A DNA stretch of 64,000 nt, taken from Paenibacillus sp. EZ-K15 (lineage in GTDB: Bacteria > Bacillota > Bacilli > Paenibacillales > Paenibacillaceae). The position numbers were made by a program, and so were the translations under genes. The stretch spans positions 310,001-374,000 of the forward strand of contig NZ_PDHM01000017.1 of assembly GCF_002573715.1 (NCBI RefSeq), given 5' to 3'. Shown here piece after piece: positions 17,570 to 26,126 of this stretch; position 1 is the stretch's first letter; each line of letters starts with the position of its first letter. Below the pieces are notes generated by a model that made no database searches, was not told where the DNA came from, and saw only the letters and a list, made by a program, of their open reading frames with translations.

Positions 17570-17606
17570 AAGACAGGCCGCTTCTTGCACAGAAGCAGCC
17601 TGCTCT
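17570..17606 (-). terminator. Terminator of GlcG-like gene
   Basis: CAGGCCGCTTCT pairs with AGAAGCAGCCTG (one mismatch) around a 5-nt loop, 22 bp beyond the stop codon of the GlcG-like gene. Confidence 0.65.
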
Positions 17607-17627
17607 TACAATCGAACATGAGAGCCG

Positions 17628-18101
17628 TTAATAAGTAAACGATTGTTTTACAGTGCCAATCCGTGCGTTTGCATATTGGATATCATTACTTCTCATATTT
17701 TCAAACGCTTGCACTGCAGCATTGGCTACATCGATATCTTGTGCGCTAGTTCCTCCGCTTACACCAATGCCGCCGACAACCCTGCCTTCGTGAACGAGCG
17801 GAATCCCCCCGCCAAGTATAACGACTCTCCCCTGATTCGTTGTATTAATGCCAAATGTAGCTCCGCCTGGAAGCGCAGATTGCGCTAAATTCGCCGTCGG
17901 CATTTGCATCGCTACGCTGGTCCATGCTTTGCCAATGGCGATATCGATACCTGCTATTCTGGCATGATCCATCCGATGAAAGGCAATAAGGTTCCCCCCT
18001 TCATCGACGATCGCTACATCAGAATTAAGACCCATTTGTCGCGCTTGGTGTTCAGCAGTTTCCAATAACTTCTTAGCCGCAGTTAAAGTGAGTTTGTACA
18101 T
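17628..18101 (-). CDS. GlcG/HbpS-family protein (DUF336)
   Basis: A 157-residue protein spanning the whole GlcG/HbpS family fold (haem- or corrinoid-binding-like). Typical blocks are VAIVDEGGNLIAFHRMD, GKAWTSVAM and GGGIPLVHEGRVVGGIGVSGG. The family has been linked to glycolate use and to redox sensing in HbpS, but the biochemical role in Bacillales is unclear. No signal peptide is seen. It is transcribed alone, with a terminator directly downstream and an unrelated hydrolase upstream. Confidence 0.85.
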   Translation of the reverse strand: MYKLTLTAAKKLLETAEHQARQMGLNSDVAIVDEGGNLIAFHRMDHARIAGIDIAIGKAWTSVAMQMPTANLAQSALPGGATFGINTTNQGRVVILGGGIPLVHEGRVVGGIGVSGGTSAQDIDVANAAVQAFENMRSNDIQYANARIGTVKQSFTY

Positions 18102-18193
18102 GATAGCTCTCCTTTACTTAAAAGAAATACTACATTATATGTCATTTGCCTATAGTGGTGAATTGCCCAATACCAGTACTTCCGGAATGAATG

Positions 18194-19222
18194 CTAAAGA
18201 AATGTCTCGGATACCCATGCAAAAAACTTTTCCTTCTCTTCAAATTGCGGATAATGCGCAGATTGATCAAACGCGATAAACTCCTTTTGATCGGCTTCAA
18301 GCTTATCGAAAAATTCTTTTGCTGCATGAGAGGACGTCATGTAGTCATAATCGCCCATGATAAAGTAGCACGGTATTTCAAGTTTCGTTACAAGCGTTGG
18401 CAACGGATGTTCTATAACCTCCTCCAACAAAACCTTTTGAGAAAAAGATATCCCGACGTTATATCGAATGACGTCCATTAAGTTATACTCGCTGCTTAAT
18501 AGCATCCCAAGGCTATTGCCGTCGGGGCTGTCAATAAGTCTTGAAGCTCCGCCATATTGAATGACATAATTTCGGGGAGTGAACATTTCGCCCTTTTTGA
18601 TTTTATCGGTTAGGCCTTGCAGATATAAGACGTCTTCCGCGTTGCCGGCCTGATGAGCTTGGCTGATTAAGTAGGTCAAACTGTCCATCTCGCTTGTTAC
18701 GGTATCCCCCATCTGGCCAATCCCGACATAAGCCTCATATTTTTCGGGAGCCTTATGGGCCGCCTGTGCAGCAATATACGTACCATAAGAATGTCCCATG
18801 AGGATTACCTTTTCTTTGCCCAGACGTTCCGAAACGTGATCCGTTATAGCCAATAAGTCATTTACCAGCAATTCCGATGAAAGATTAGCGTAATCCTCAA
18901 AAAAATGATAGGATTTCCCACTGGCTCTTTGGTCGTAATGAACAACCGTAAACCGGGTTTCCAACAAGTCTTGATATGCCGCGGCATATGGGATTTCCGG
19001 GGCTCCAGGTCCTCCGTGCACAAATAAAATGACGGGATTGTTCTTGTCATCGCCGCGTATCATCAGTTCTTGCTTACTCCCATTGATCTCTACTTGTTCT
19101 AATATGCTAATACTATTTTCACCTTTGATGGACGATGTCCATGTAGGAAAAATTAGGGCTGTTATGAGTAGCGCTATTAGTGTTACCCCGATAATTCTTA
19201 ATGTTTTTTTCAATTTTCTCAT
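18194..19222 (-). CDS. Membrane-anchored alpha/beta hydrolase, proline-iminopeptidase-like
   Basis: A 342-residue protein. A single N-terminal helix (residues 8-26) anchors or exports it. The alpha/beta hydrolase domain has the oxyanion motif HGGPG (69-73), as in prolyl aminopeptidases, and the nucleophile elbow GHSYGT (Ser145). The acid and His are expected in the C-terminal part (GDYDYMTS and QSAHYPQFEE). The substrate may be a peptide or ester; sequence alone does not decide. It stands alone between the GlcG-like gene and a lipoprotein gene. Confidence 0.85.
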   Translation of the reverse strand: MRKLKKTLRIIGVTLIALLITALIFPTWTSSIKGENSISILEQVEINGSKQELMIRGDDKNNPVILFVHGGPGAPEIPYAAAYQDLLETRFTVVHYDQRASGKSYHFFEDYANLSSELLVNDLLAITDHVSERLGKEKVILMGHSYGTYIAAQAAHKAPEKYEAYVGIGQMGDTVTSEMDSLTYLISQAHQAGNAEDVLYLQGLTDKIKKGEMFTPRNYVIQYGGASRLIDSPDGNSLGMLLSSEYNLMDVIRYNVGISFSQKVLLEEVIEHPLPTLVTKLEIPCYFIMGDYDYMTSSHAAKEFFDKLEADQKEFIAFDQSAHYPQFEEKEKFFAWVSETFL

Positions 19223-19390
19223 GGTCTTGGGACACCTTTCTGCTTAAAGCTTGAAGTAAATTGCGGAAGATCCAATGTAGATTTCATACATCTCATTGTA
19301 CCTTAGGCTCGTTTACTCCAAATCCTTCCTGAGACTGAATTGGACCTAGACTCTAGTCGAAGAAATCAGCGGCATTAGAACAAAGCTTAT

Positions 19391-19428
19391 AACAAAAAAA
19401 GCCGCTGATCTTGATGCAGATCAGCGGC
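19391..19428 (-). terminator. Terminator of tail-like lipoprotein gene
   Basis: A perfect 10-bp stem (GCCGCTGATC and complement) with an 8-nt loop, followed on the minus strand by seven T. It begins 8 bp beyond the stop codon at 19436. Confidence 0.9.
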
Positions 19429-19435
19429 GTAAAAA

Positions 19436-20305
19436 CTACCAGGAGGATAGTTCGGTCCTTTTCCAATTGTTTTGGGCAACGCAAACATATACATATTGGT
19501 CGTCCCAAGAGATCTGTCCTTGGCTGCATGCAGCACTGGACGAAGCGGGCGTATACTTTTCGCGAAGACGCAGCATATCCCCGTTTACATCGAGCTTGGT
19601 GTCGGGTTCATTCGTACCAATTCCGATATTGCCGTCACTGCGCTGCACGGTGAGCGGGGAATCGAGCACTTTGCCGTCATCTCCATAACGGACGAACTGC
19701 AGGTTGGCACCCGCATTGTCACCCGATTCCTCTAAACTGTCGGCCCGTATGGCCCATCTCGGTGTCGTCTCATTATCCTTGCCGGCTGCACTTAGCTGGA
19801 TATCCCGGTTCGTCCCGCTTTCGCCGGCTACCCGCAAGATACCACTCATGACATTGAAATTGGACGAATGCGTACGGATCTCGCTTACGTCGGTGTCAAA
19901 CGGAATTTCAAACCGGGTAAACAACTGGTTGGGGTATTGACCAGTCGGCGACATGGTCGTCTCGAACGAGATATGCTTATGATCCTGCTGCTCCGGATTG
20001 TTTGCCTTGTCATGGGAAATGATCGCCGTCTTGTCCTTGCCATTCTCGTCAACCCAGACGATCGCCGGCTTGGCCCTTTCCGCCGTCCATTGCAATCGAA
20101 TCAGATCGGACTGATGCCCTTCTTCCTCGATCCATTTCTTGTCGGTGGATAAATGAAGCCGTTCATTGTGCGGTATGCGTATATCGTCGCCGTTTTTCTC
20201 GGATTGTCCAAGTGTCGTTTCCACTTCCTTTTCCTGATCCGTACAACCCATGCCGAGCAAGAAGATGCTCACCATTATAATCATAATCGTCCCTAATAAT
20301 TTCAC
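19436..20305 (-). CDS. Lipoprotein with phage-tail-like C-terminus
   Basis: I place the start at the GTG at 20305 because GGAGG (rc of 20314-20318) lies 8 nt upstream; the ATG at 20320 overlaps that site. The N-terminal helix ends in LLGMGC (Cys21), a plausible though imperfect lipobox. Residues 30-180 have no recognised domain. Residues 190-289 carry a motif set common in phage tail fibres: DGNIGIGTNEPDTKLDVNGD, then a WDDQYVYVCVAQNNWKR ending. It looks like an adhesin or appendage domain borrowed from a tail protein and displayed on the cell surface. No other phage gene is near. Function unknown. Confidence 0.75.
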   Translation of the reverse strand: MKLLGTIMIIMVSIFLLGMGCTDQEKEVETTLGQSEKNGDDIRIPHNERLHLSTDKKWIEEEGHQSDLIRLQWTAERAKPAIVWVDENGKDKTAIISHDKANNPEQQDHKHISFETTMSPTGQYPNQLFTRFEIPFDTDVSEIRTHSSNFNVMSGILRVAGESGTNRDIQLSAAGKDNETTPRWAIRADSLEESGDNAGANLQFVRYGDDGKVLDSPLTVQRSDGNIGIGTNEPDTKLDVNGDMLRLREKYTPASSSAACSQGQISWDDQYVYVCVAQNNWKRTELSSW

Positions 20306-20346
20306 AGTGTTTCCCTCCATTTATCGGTATGATTCGATTTCGTTCG

Positions 20347-20358
20347 TGTTCATGAACA
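20347..20358. promoter_or_regulatory. 12-bp palindrome in lipoprotein leader
   Basis: TGTTCATGAACA is a perfect palindrome 42 bp upstream of the GTG start and downstream of a TATAAT box, a position that fits a repressor site. Its binding protein is not identifiable. Confidence 0.35.
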
Positions 20359-20620
20359 AAAACACTTTGTCTGATCGTATTATATCCAACCCCCAGCGTA
20401 CACCCATTTCATGAAACTTCCCGAAAAAATGATTCTTTTCGTCTATAAAGTTTTGTCGGAATTCGTCCGAAAGGTGTGCTTCGGTTGGTCATACAAAACA
20501 GCCCAAACAATCAAGTTTTTGTGGGCACAGCAAGAGGGACTTTTGGGGCACTTGGTAGTGACTGGTTAGGGCTTAGTACATGAAGTCCTAGTCTTCCATG
20601 ATTTTTCGGGATCGTTAAAA

Positions 20621-20650
20621 CAAAAAAAGCCGCGATTTCCGCGGCTTTCA
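20621..20650 (-). terminator. Terminator of short-chain dehydrogenase gene
   Basis: AAAGCCGCG pairs perfectly with CGCGGCTTT around a 5-nt loop, with a run of A upstream that becomes a T-run on the minus strand. It lies 11 bp beyond the stop. Confidence 0.9.
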
Positions 20651-20660
20651 ATATATGTGA

Positions 20661-21260
20661 TTAATAAACTTCATAATTTTGTCCGGTTTGAGCTCCTTCT
20701 ACGCTTTTTTTGAAAGCAAGAGCTACGCGACTAGCAGGAACTGCTTCAAAGCCCGGAAAAAACTCGCCATATTTTCCTAGTGATTCTTGTAAGACATTCG
20801 GACTAACACTATTTATACGGATTCCCCTAGGCATTTCAATCGAGGCGGACTTAACGAACGCTTTAACACCACCATTGGCCATGGCTGCCGATGCACCTTG
20901 AGGAATGGGATCATCCATCATGATACCCGTTGTTAAAGTAAAGCTTCCGCTGTCATTAATGTAGTCCATTCCCAAAAGGACTAAATTGATTTGCCCTTTA
21001 AGTTTACTTTCAATCCCTATTTCGTTTAGCTCTGGCGTTAATTCTGTAATAGAAGCAAAATGAGCGCCTCCCGTTGCACTAATGACTGCATCCACTTTCC
21101 CAACTTGCTCATACATGTTTTTGATGCTATCAACCGATGTAATATCAACCGTTACGTCTGTTCCGTTTCTTCCAGCACGAATAATTTCATGGTTTTTTCC
21201 TAGTTCTTTGGCGACTGCCTGTCCAATCGTACCGCTTGCCCCAACCATGATTATTTTCAT
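20661..21260 (-). CDS. Short-chain dehydrogenase/reductase
   Basis: The ATG at 21260 is preceded by AGGGGAG at a spacing of about 5 nt and is preferred over 21278. The 199-residue protein has an N-terminal Rossmann nucleotide-binding motif (GASGTIGQAVAKEL, residues 7-20) and ISATGGAHFASITEL in place of the usual NNAG motif. It belongs to the short SDR subgroup annotated as NAD(P)-binding oxidoreductases lacking a standard YxxxK: the block GASAAMANGGVKAFVKSASIEM occupies that position. The substrate is unknown. A hypothetical gene ends 42 bp upstream, on the same strand. Confidence 0.88.
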   Translation of the reverse strand: MKIIMVGASGTIGQAVAKELGKNHEIIRAGRNGTDVTVDITSVDSIKNMYEQVGKVDAVISATGGAHFASITELTPELNEIGIESKLKGQINLVLLGMDYINDSGSFTLTTGIMMDDPIPQGASAAMANGGVKAFVKSASIEMPRGIRINSVSPNVLQESLGKYGEFFPGFEAVPASRVALAFKKSVEGAQTGQNYEVY

Positions 21261-21301
21261 GTTTGCTCCCCTTTCCATCTATAAAAAACTTGCACCATAT
21301 T

Positions 21302-21736
21302 TCATTTTGGGAAATTCCCTTGGAGATAAGAATCCCATAGCTGATGAATAAATTCAATATTGAACTTGTTTTCATACGCCTTGGAGATTAGACCAAGATC
21401 GTCTGACGTATAACCCGCGAGTTCTGAGTTTTGAGTTATCCGAAAAGTTTGCTTGAATGCAAATTCCCTAATTTCTCTGATTACCTTACTTTCAGAGGAA
21501 TCCATTTCATTCACTTTTTCGTAACTAGCATTCCATGCCCTGTCAAATTCGACAGCATCCCTAGCGTCTAGTTCGGCATCCCAATCCGTATCTTTATTGA
21601 AGACATCCTCAAAAAAACTGCCATCATTGATTATCGAAAAGACCTCGCTGGCTGTAATCAACGGTTCTTTCCCCTCCTTTATATAGCTACAATCCTGAGA
21701 AAAACGCTGAATAGCTCTTTGGAAATATTCATTCAA
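21302..21736 (-). CDS. Hypothetical acidic protein, 144 residues
   Basis: A complete frame with a helix-rich, acidic sequence (WDAELDARDAVEFDRAWN, MDSSESKVIREIREFAFKQ). No signal peptide, membrane helix or known domain was recognised. The C-terminal half (ELAGYTSDDLGLISKAYENKFNIEFIHQLWDSYLQG) resembles small immunity- or SMI-like bacterial proteins in character only; that is not an assignment. It precedes the dehydrogenase gene by 42 bp and may share its transcript. Confidence 0.65.
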   Translation of the reverse strand: MNEYFQRAIQRFSQDCSYIKEGKEPLITASEVFSIINDGSFFEDVFNKDTDWDAELDARDAVEFDRAWNASYEKVNEMDSSESKVIREIREFAFKQTFRITQNSELAGYTSDDLGLISKAYENKFNIEFIHQLWDSYLQGNFPK

Positions 21737-21852
21737 CCCATCTTAAAAACCATGTTTATATTAACACATCATCTCAAAATCATCTCCTAAATAGACACTA
21801 AAATATTAAGTTCTTCTCCTCACGTCGGCATCAGAGCTCACATCGGTAAGAC

Positions 21853-21881
21853 AAAAAAGTCGCCCCAATGGGCGACTTTTT
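21853..21881 (-). terminator. Terminator of beta-propeller gene
   Basis: AAAAAAGTCGCCC pairs with GGGCGACTTTTTT around a 4-nt loop, 57 bp beyond the stop. It is one of a family of similar hairpins in this window. Confidence 0.9.
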
Positions 21882-21937
21882 ATACGCAGATGTTTTTTCC
21901 TGCAAATAATTTCTATTTAACTCGGTTTTCTGCTAAA

Positions 21938-24211
21938 TCAGGACCATTCACCAATGACCGCTTGTATGCGCCGCTCCACTTCCGAACGTTTCTCTTCCGT
22001 AATACTTCCCGCTTTGGCTTTATTCAGATGTTCGAGCGCATCGTTCAGATGCTTCACGGCCTGATCCTTCTTGCCCTGCTTATGCTTCAGCTCCGCTTGT
22101 TTCAGTGCATTGCCGATCTGCTGGCTAAGCGGATGGCTGATATCCCCCTGCGACTTCCAGGACTGAATATCGTCCATCAGGGAGCCCAGCCTATCCGGTG
22201 TCGCCGCATCAGACACTTCAATCTTCATCAGCTGCGTATCATTTGTGTAGTAAATGTTGCCGTCATAACCCAAATTCACATGCTGGGATTCCGCCAGCGT
22301 CTGATGCTCCATCGTTTCCGGATCGACCACGGTGACATGACCGGCAAGCGTTAGATACATGAGGCCGTCCTCGCTCCAGCGAATATATACCGGACGCCAA
22401 TTGCCGTATTTCTCAACACCTTCGTAAATCGTTTTGCTTTTTACAATTTCCTGGGTGTTCGGGTCTACAGCGAATAGCGTTCCGTCAAAAGCCGCCCACA
22501 GCAGCCCGTCCGGACCAAAACTCGTACCGCTGATGATATGAGGCGTGGGAGAAGCGCCTTCAATGGAAGGTACCCATTCCTTCTCCACTTTGCCGGTCGC
22601 GATGTCCCAGATAAACAATTTGGCCGCCGGTTCTGAAGGAGTGATGCCCAGTCCGCCAGCGACGGTGGTGGAACCATAGACCTTGCCATCTTTCACCGCA
22701 ATGCCGACAATCGACTGATTGTTGATGACGTTCTTGTATTCGGCATAATTGCTGCCGTTGGCCGGATCATAAATGGTCAGGGAGCCGCCGAGTTTGCCGT
22801 AATCCGGAATGGTACCGATGAACAGCTTGCCTTCCGCGGCTCTCATGATGAACGGTCGATCCTGGCCGGCAATTTTAAACAGGCTCTTGCGCTGCGTCGG
22901 ATTCTCCGCATTGTATTCAAAGATATCCGCGCCAGGATAAACGCCCATATACATCTTGCCGTTCATGGACACCATCCCTTCCGACTGCCCCATAGGGAAG
23001 GTTTCGAAGGTACCGTTCTCAATCGAATACGCTGACCCCGTCCCGCCAGGGTATCCGCTAATGAACAATCGTCCATCCGGACCGTTCTCCATCGTCTGGA
23101 CAGGAATCGGGTTGCCCTTCACCGGATATGGAATCGCTTTGACCTGCTTGGACGTAAGATTCATGAAGGCAACGCTGCCGCCGAATTGAACGGTTGCAAG
23201 AGAAACACCTGGAAGATCCGGATCATTTGGAACCTCAACCCAGGCCGTATTGCGCAGGAACGTTCCGTACACCACACCGGTGTCAACGGCAGCAAGGGTA
23301 TTCAAATCCACTTCCATCAGATGATTATTCTGCACGAAATAGATTGTACCGCTTCCTTCCGGTCCGTAAGAGAGACGAATGCCTTTATTGTTCAAGTGGT
23401 ATGTCTCGTTCCACTGTTGCAGCTCCAGATCATAGAACAGAAGAGCGTTGTTTCCTTTGCTGATGCCGGCAACCAAATATTTGCCCGCGACATCCAACTG
23501 GTTCACCATACCGATGTCAACCGCTCCGTTGTAGCTCGGAAGCTGGATGTTCTCCTTCTCGCCTGTCTCCATATTGACCTTCACAATGCTGCCTTCTATC
23601 CCGATACCGACATACAGGTATCCGTCATGATACGCAGTGGAACGACTGTAGCTTTGGCCCGTGCCTACAATGCCGTAGTCCTTCATTTCCCCTGTAGCGG
23701 GATCATAGCGGCCGGCTTTCGCATTGGGATAAGAACCGAAGTAGACCCGGCCCTGCTCATCATGAGACAAGCCATATACGACCTGTTCTCCGATGCCACC
23801 CAGAACTTTCAATTGTTTAGTCTCCGGAGAGTAAGAGTACAGTGTGCCGTTCCCCCCGATATACACCGTCCCGTCAGGGGTCGTAATATGCGTCCAAGAG
23901 CTTTCGGATCCCGTTAACGGGTGCGTGCTCAGCACTTCTTTGGTTTTCAGATCAATGACATGAAAGATAGCTGGCTTGCCTGATACTGTTGTATACAGAA
24001 CCTCACGCCCGTCCTGGATTCCAAATGCCCCGTCATAAATCGCAACGCTTTGCATCGGAGATCCCAAATCGATAGGATTACTGTAAGTCTTCCCAATGTC
24101 CGCCGAGGCACTTGTGGGGAAGAAAACCGCAGTCAGTAACGTGACACAAATCGTGAGACACAGGCGATGGAGTGCCTTCTTCACGTGAGGCTTGCTGTGG
24201 GTTACATTCAT
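21938..24211 (-). CDS. Secreted beta-propeller protein with C-terminal FIMAH-like domain
   Basis: The start at 24211 is chosen because GAGG lies 8 nt upstream and the protein then begins with a signal peptide (MNVTHSKPHVKKALHRLC, cleavage near ASA-DIG). The mature protein of about 720 residues is built of WD40/PQQ-like propeller repeats, e.g. TPDGTVYIGGNGTLYSYSPET and GPDGLLWAAFDGTLFAVDP. The last 85 residues form a small helical bundle (LSQQIGNALKQAELKHKQGK, QAVKHLNDALEHLNK) that matches what is called the FIMAH domain in Paenibacillus proteins. Propellers of this sort occur in polysaccharide lyases and streptogramin lyase, but no active site is evident. Its promoter shares a motif with that of the adjacent GntR-type gene, suggesting control by it. 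Confidence 0.8.
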   Translation of the reverse strand: MNVTHSKPHVKKALHRLCLTICVTLLTAVFFPTSASADIGKTYSNPIDLGSPMQSVAIYDGAFGIQDGREVLYTTVSGKPAIFHVIDLKTKEVLSTHPLTGSESSWTHITTPDGTVYIGGNGTLYSYSPETKQLKVLGGIGEQVVYGLSHDEQGRVYFGSYPNAKAGRYDPATGEMKDYGIVGTGQSYSRSTAYHDGYLYVGIGIEGSIVKVNMETGEKENIQLPSYNGAVDIGMVNQLDVAGKYLVAGISKGNNALLFYDLELQQWNETYHLNNKGIRLSYGPEGSGTIYFVQNNHLMEVDLNTLAAVDTGVVYGTFLRNTAWVEVPNDPDLPGVSLATVQFGGSVAFMNLTSKQVKAIPYPVKGNPIPVQTMENGPDGRLFISGYPGGTGSAYSIENGTFETFPMGQSEGMVSMNGKMYMGVYPGADIFEYNAENPTQRKSLFKIAGQDRPFIMRAAEGKLFIGTIPDYGKLGGSLTIYDPANGSNYAEYKNVINNQSIVGIAVKDGKVYGSTTVAGGLGITPSEPAAKLFIWDIATGKVEKEWVPSIEGASPTPHIISGTSFGPDGLLWAAFDGTLFAVDPNTQEIVKSKTIYEGVEKYGNWRPVYIRWSEDGLMYLTLAGHVTVVDPETMEHQTLAESQHVNLGYDGNIYYTNDTQLMKIEVSDAATPDRLGSLMDDIQSWKSQGDISHPLSQQIGNALKQAELKHKQGKKDQAVKHLNDALEHLNKAKAGSITEEKRSEVERRIQAVIGEWS

Positions 24212-24378
24212 TAATTCATCCTCATTTCTATAATGGAATGTACTGTAGACAAAACAACTGACCGACCTGTAGAGGTAAACTGATCGTTTTACCAAGTAAG
24301 GATCGCTGCATCCCTCCCCGATTAAGATTGGTTTCATCATGATGTTCTGGTATTTATGTAGTTCATATACTCGCAAAG

Positions 24379-24423
24379 AATTTAGCATATCCCCTATATA
24401 GTGTCAACTGGTTCTTATCTGGT
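24379..24423 (-). promoter_or_regulatory. Promoter and putative GntR operator of beta-propeller gene
   Basis: TTGACA (rc of 24402-24407), a 17-bp spacer, and TAAATT (rc of 24379-24384) form a good sigma-A-type promoter. TATCTGGT (24416-24423) and a second CTGGTT half lie just upstream of the -35 box. The same TATCTGGT is in the leader of the neighbouring gntR-type gene. The leader of the propeller mRNA would be about 160 nt. Confidence 0.6.
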
Positions 24424-24483
24424 CTTTACGTTAGAATGATAGAATCATTCAGTATCACTGAAAATTTATAATTCCAATCAAGC

Positions 24484-24517
24484 AAAAAAAAGCCGCGACC
24501 ACATTGGTCACAGCTTA
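24484..24517 (-). terminator. Terminator overlapping the end of the GntR gene
   Basis: AAGCCGCGACCA pairs with TGGTCACAGCTT; the two mismatches become G-U pairs in the minus-strand RNA. Six to seven T follow. One stem arm lies inside the last codons of the GntR gene (stop at 24508). Confidence 0.75.
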
Positions 24518-25881
24518 TGAATCCATTGGGCTCTTGTTGTTTTACTTCCCAGAACAGATATCAGCTCTTCCTCATCGATCAGATAAGAGAAGTATTGCTT
24601 CAACTGCTCGCGGAACAGCTGCATCTTATCCAGGCTCAGTCGTATATCTTTGCATGTTTTATATAGATGAGCCATTTCTCGGTGCAGATTGAGACGGGAT
24701 GGCCGTCCCTCCATCTCCGGATCCACATTCTCGGTAATATAGCGGTTTGCTGGGAGGCTGTACGAATGCCTGCGGATGTATTCCTGCACCTCGTCAGAGA
24801 CCAGGAAATCGGCAAAGCTTTGGGCGAGCTCCCGCTCCTTGGAGAAGGCGTTTACCCCGATCCCAGTGCCCAATAGCAATGTTGTTCCATTCTCAAAATG
24901 CGGCAGAGGCGCCACATCATACGTAAAGGACGCCCCCTTCAGCTGGTTGAGCAGATAATACGTCGTCAGAATTACGGAGACCTTCTGCTCACGGAACAGA
25001 TTCTCCGCTTCAAAAGCGCCTTGAGCCAGCGCCAACGGGAACATACCGTCCTCGTGAATTAGCCCCCGGAGCCAGGACAGACCCTCGATCGCCCGGCTCC
25101 ATGACGAATCAATCTCCGCATCGCCTCTATTCTGCACCAGGAAAATGGGCCATCGGTTCAGCGAATACAATTGCAGGGCCAGACTGTAACGTCCGGGGCT
25201 TTTCAGCTCCCGCAGCATTCGCTGAAGATCGTCCCAGCTCCAACCACTGTCCGGTTCAAACAGTCGTTTTTCCCGAAGATGCTCCTTGTTGTAAGCCAAA
25301 ATCACGGGAGAATGAATGAACGGCTGTGCCGCCAGCCGGCCTTCTGCATCCACGAACGGAGCATGCAAAAAAGTGTAGGTTGACGCATAGGGCTGTTGCG
25401 GGAGAAACAGACCGGTACTTCCGCTCTCCTGAAAGTGCATCATATCCTGCATGTTGACGGACAGCACGTCCACAATGCCAAGCCTCATCAGGTTCGCGAT
25501 GCTTTCCGCATGTTCATATGGCAGGTCTACGATCTCCACCAAAATATCCGGGTGGCGCTCCTGAAATAGAGAAAGTAAGGCCTCCATTTCCGCCTCTGCA
25601 TATAGTGAAGGGTACATACCGAAACGAATCTTCCGGACTTGTCCGGTAGAAGCAACCACCTGGGTGCCCACACGGGGCACTTTAACGATCAATCCTTCCT
25701 GGACCAGCTGATCCAGCGCTTGCCGGACTGAATTTTTGCTTAGACCGTACAGCTCGATCAAAGACATTTCCGACGGAAGATAATCGCCTTGAGCGTAAGT
25801 GCCGCTTTTAATTTTTTGGCGCAGGTCGGTGACCATGCGCTTCATTTTATTTTGAAAAGTATACCGGTCGGATTTAGCCAT
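24508..25881 (-). CDS. GntR-type regulator fused to a solute-binding-protein domain
   Basis: A 457-residue cytoplasmic regulator with two parts. Residues 1-75 are a GntR winged helix (GDYLPSEMSLIELYGLSKNSVRQALDQLVQEGLI). Residues 85-430 resemble a family 1 extracellular solute-binding protein without a signal peptide: FGMYPSLYAEAEMEALLSLFQERHPDI at the start, GSTGLFL, and GTGIGVNAFSKERELAQSFADFLVS near the end. The ligand domain probably senses a sugar that is already inside the cell. It lies directly upstream of the beta-propeller gene with its own promoter. An ACCATATCTGGT palindrome in its leader suggests autoregulation. Confidence 0.88.
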   Translation of the reverse strand: MAKSDRYTFQNKMKRMVTDLRQKIKSGTYAQGDYLPSEMSLIELYGLSKNSVRQALDQLVQEGLIVKVPRVGTQVVASTGQVRKIRFGMYPSLYAEAEMEALLSLFQERHPDILVEIVDLPYEHAESIANLMRLGIVDVLSVNMQDMMHFQESGSTGLFLPQQPYASTYTFLHAPFVDAEGRLAAQPFIHSPVILAYNKEHLREKRLFEPDSGWSWDDLQRMLRELKSPGRYSLALQLYSLNRWPIFLVQNRGDAEIDSSWSRAIEGLSWLRGLIHEDGMFPLALAQGAFEAENLFREQKVSVILTTYYLLNQLKGASFTYDVAPLPHFENGTTLLLGTGIGVNAFSKERELAQSFADFLVSDEVQEYIRRHSYSLPANRYITENVDPEMEGRPSRLNLHREMAHLYKTCKDIRLSLDKMQLFREQLKQYFSYLIDEEELISVLGSKTTRAQWIHKL

Positions 25882-25899
25882 ATGTGTCCACCTTTATTT

Positions 25900-25911
25900 A
25901 CCATATCTGGT
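25900..25911. promoter_or_regulatory. Palindromic GntR operator candidate
   Basis: ACCATATCTGGT contains the inverted repeat ACCA-N4-TGGT, 19-30 bp upstream of the gntR-type start codon. Its TATCTGGT half recurs at the beta-propeller promoter (24416-24423). Confidence 0.55.
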
Positions 25912-25934
25912 TTACTACATCAATCCATTCTTAT

Positions 25935-25964
25935 AGTATACTCACTCTTCAGCTCATTTGGCAA
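25935..25964 (-). promoter_or_regulatory. Promoter of GntR-SBP gene
   Basis: TTGCCA (rc of 25959-25964), an 18-bp spacer and TATACT (rc of 25935-25940). The predicted start of transcription lies upstream of the palindromic operator candidate. Confidence 0.5.
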
Positions 25965-26126
25965 AATGAAATCCCATGAAAACTGTACCCGGGCAGGTAA
26001 TCGTTGAATTAACAATCAACAAAAAAGGATTTATTCATATCATCTCGAACATGATATTTCGGTGCATGGATTGCTAGGTTTCATTGGCTACCATCCCCTA
26101 TACTCAATCTTGAAAGGATGGTCTGT

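Larger units (their letters stand above)
20306..20660. other. Intergenic region upstream of tail-like lipoprotein
   Basis: 355 bp. On the minus strand it holds a TATAAT box (rc of 20379-20384) and a perfect 12-bp palindrome TGTTCATGAACA (20347-20358) between that box and the lipoprotein start. The far end carries the terminator of the dehydrogenase gene. The stretch 20385-20620 shows no gene. Confidence 0.5.

Noticed and set aside
23186..23917. Plus-strand frame of 243 codons inside the propeller gene
   Set aside because: A long antisense frame is expected in a GC-balanced repeat-rich gene; it has no start signal or domain.
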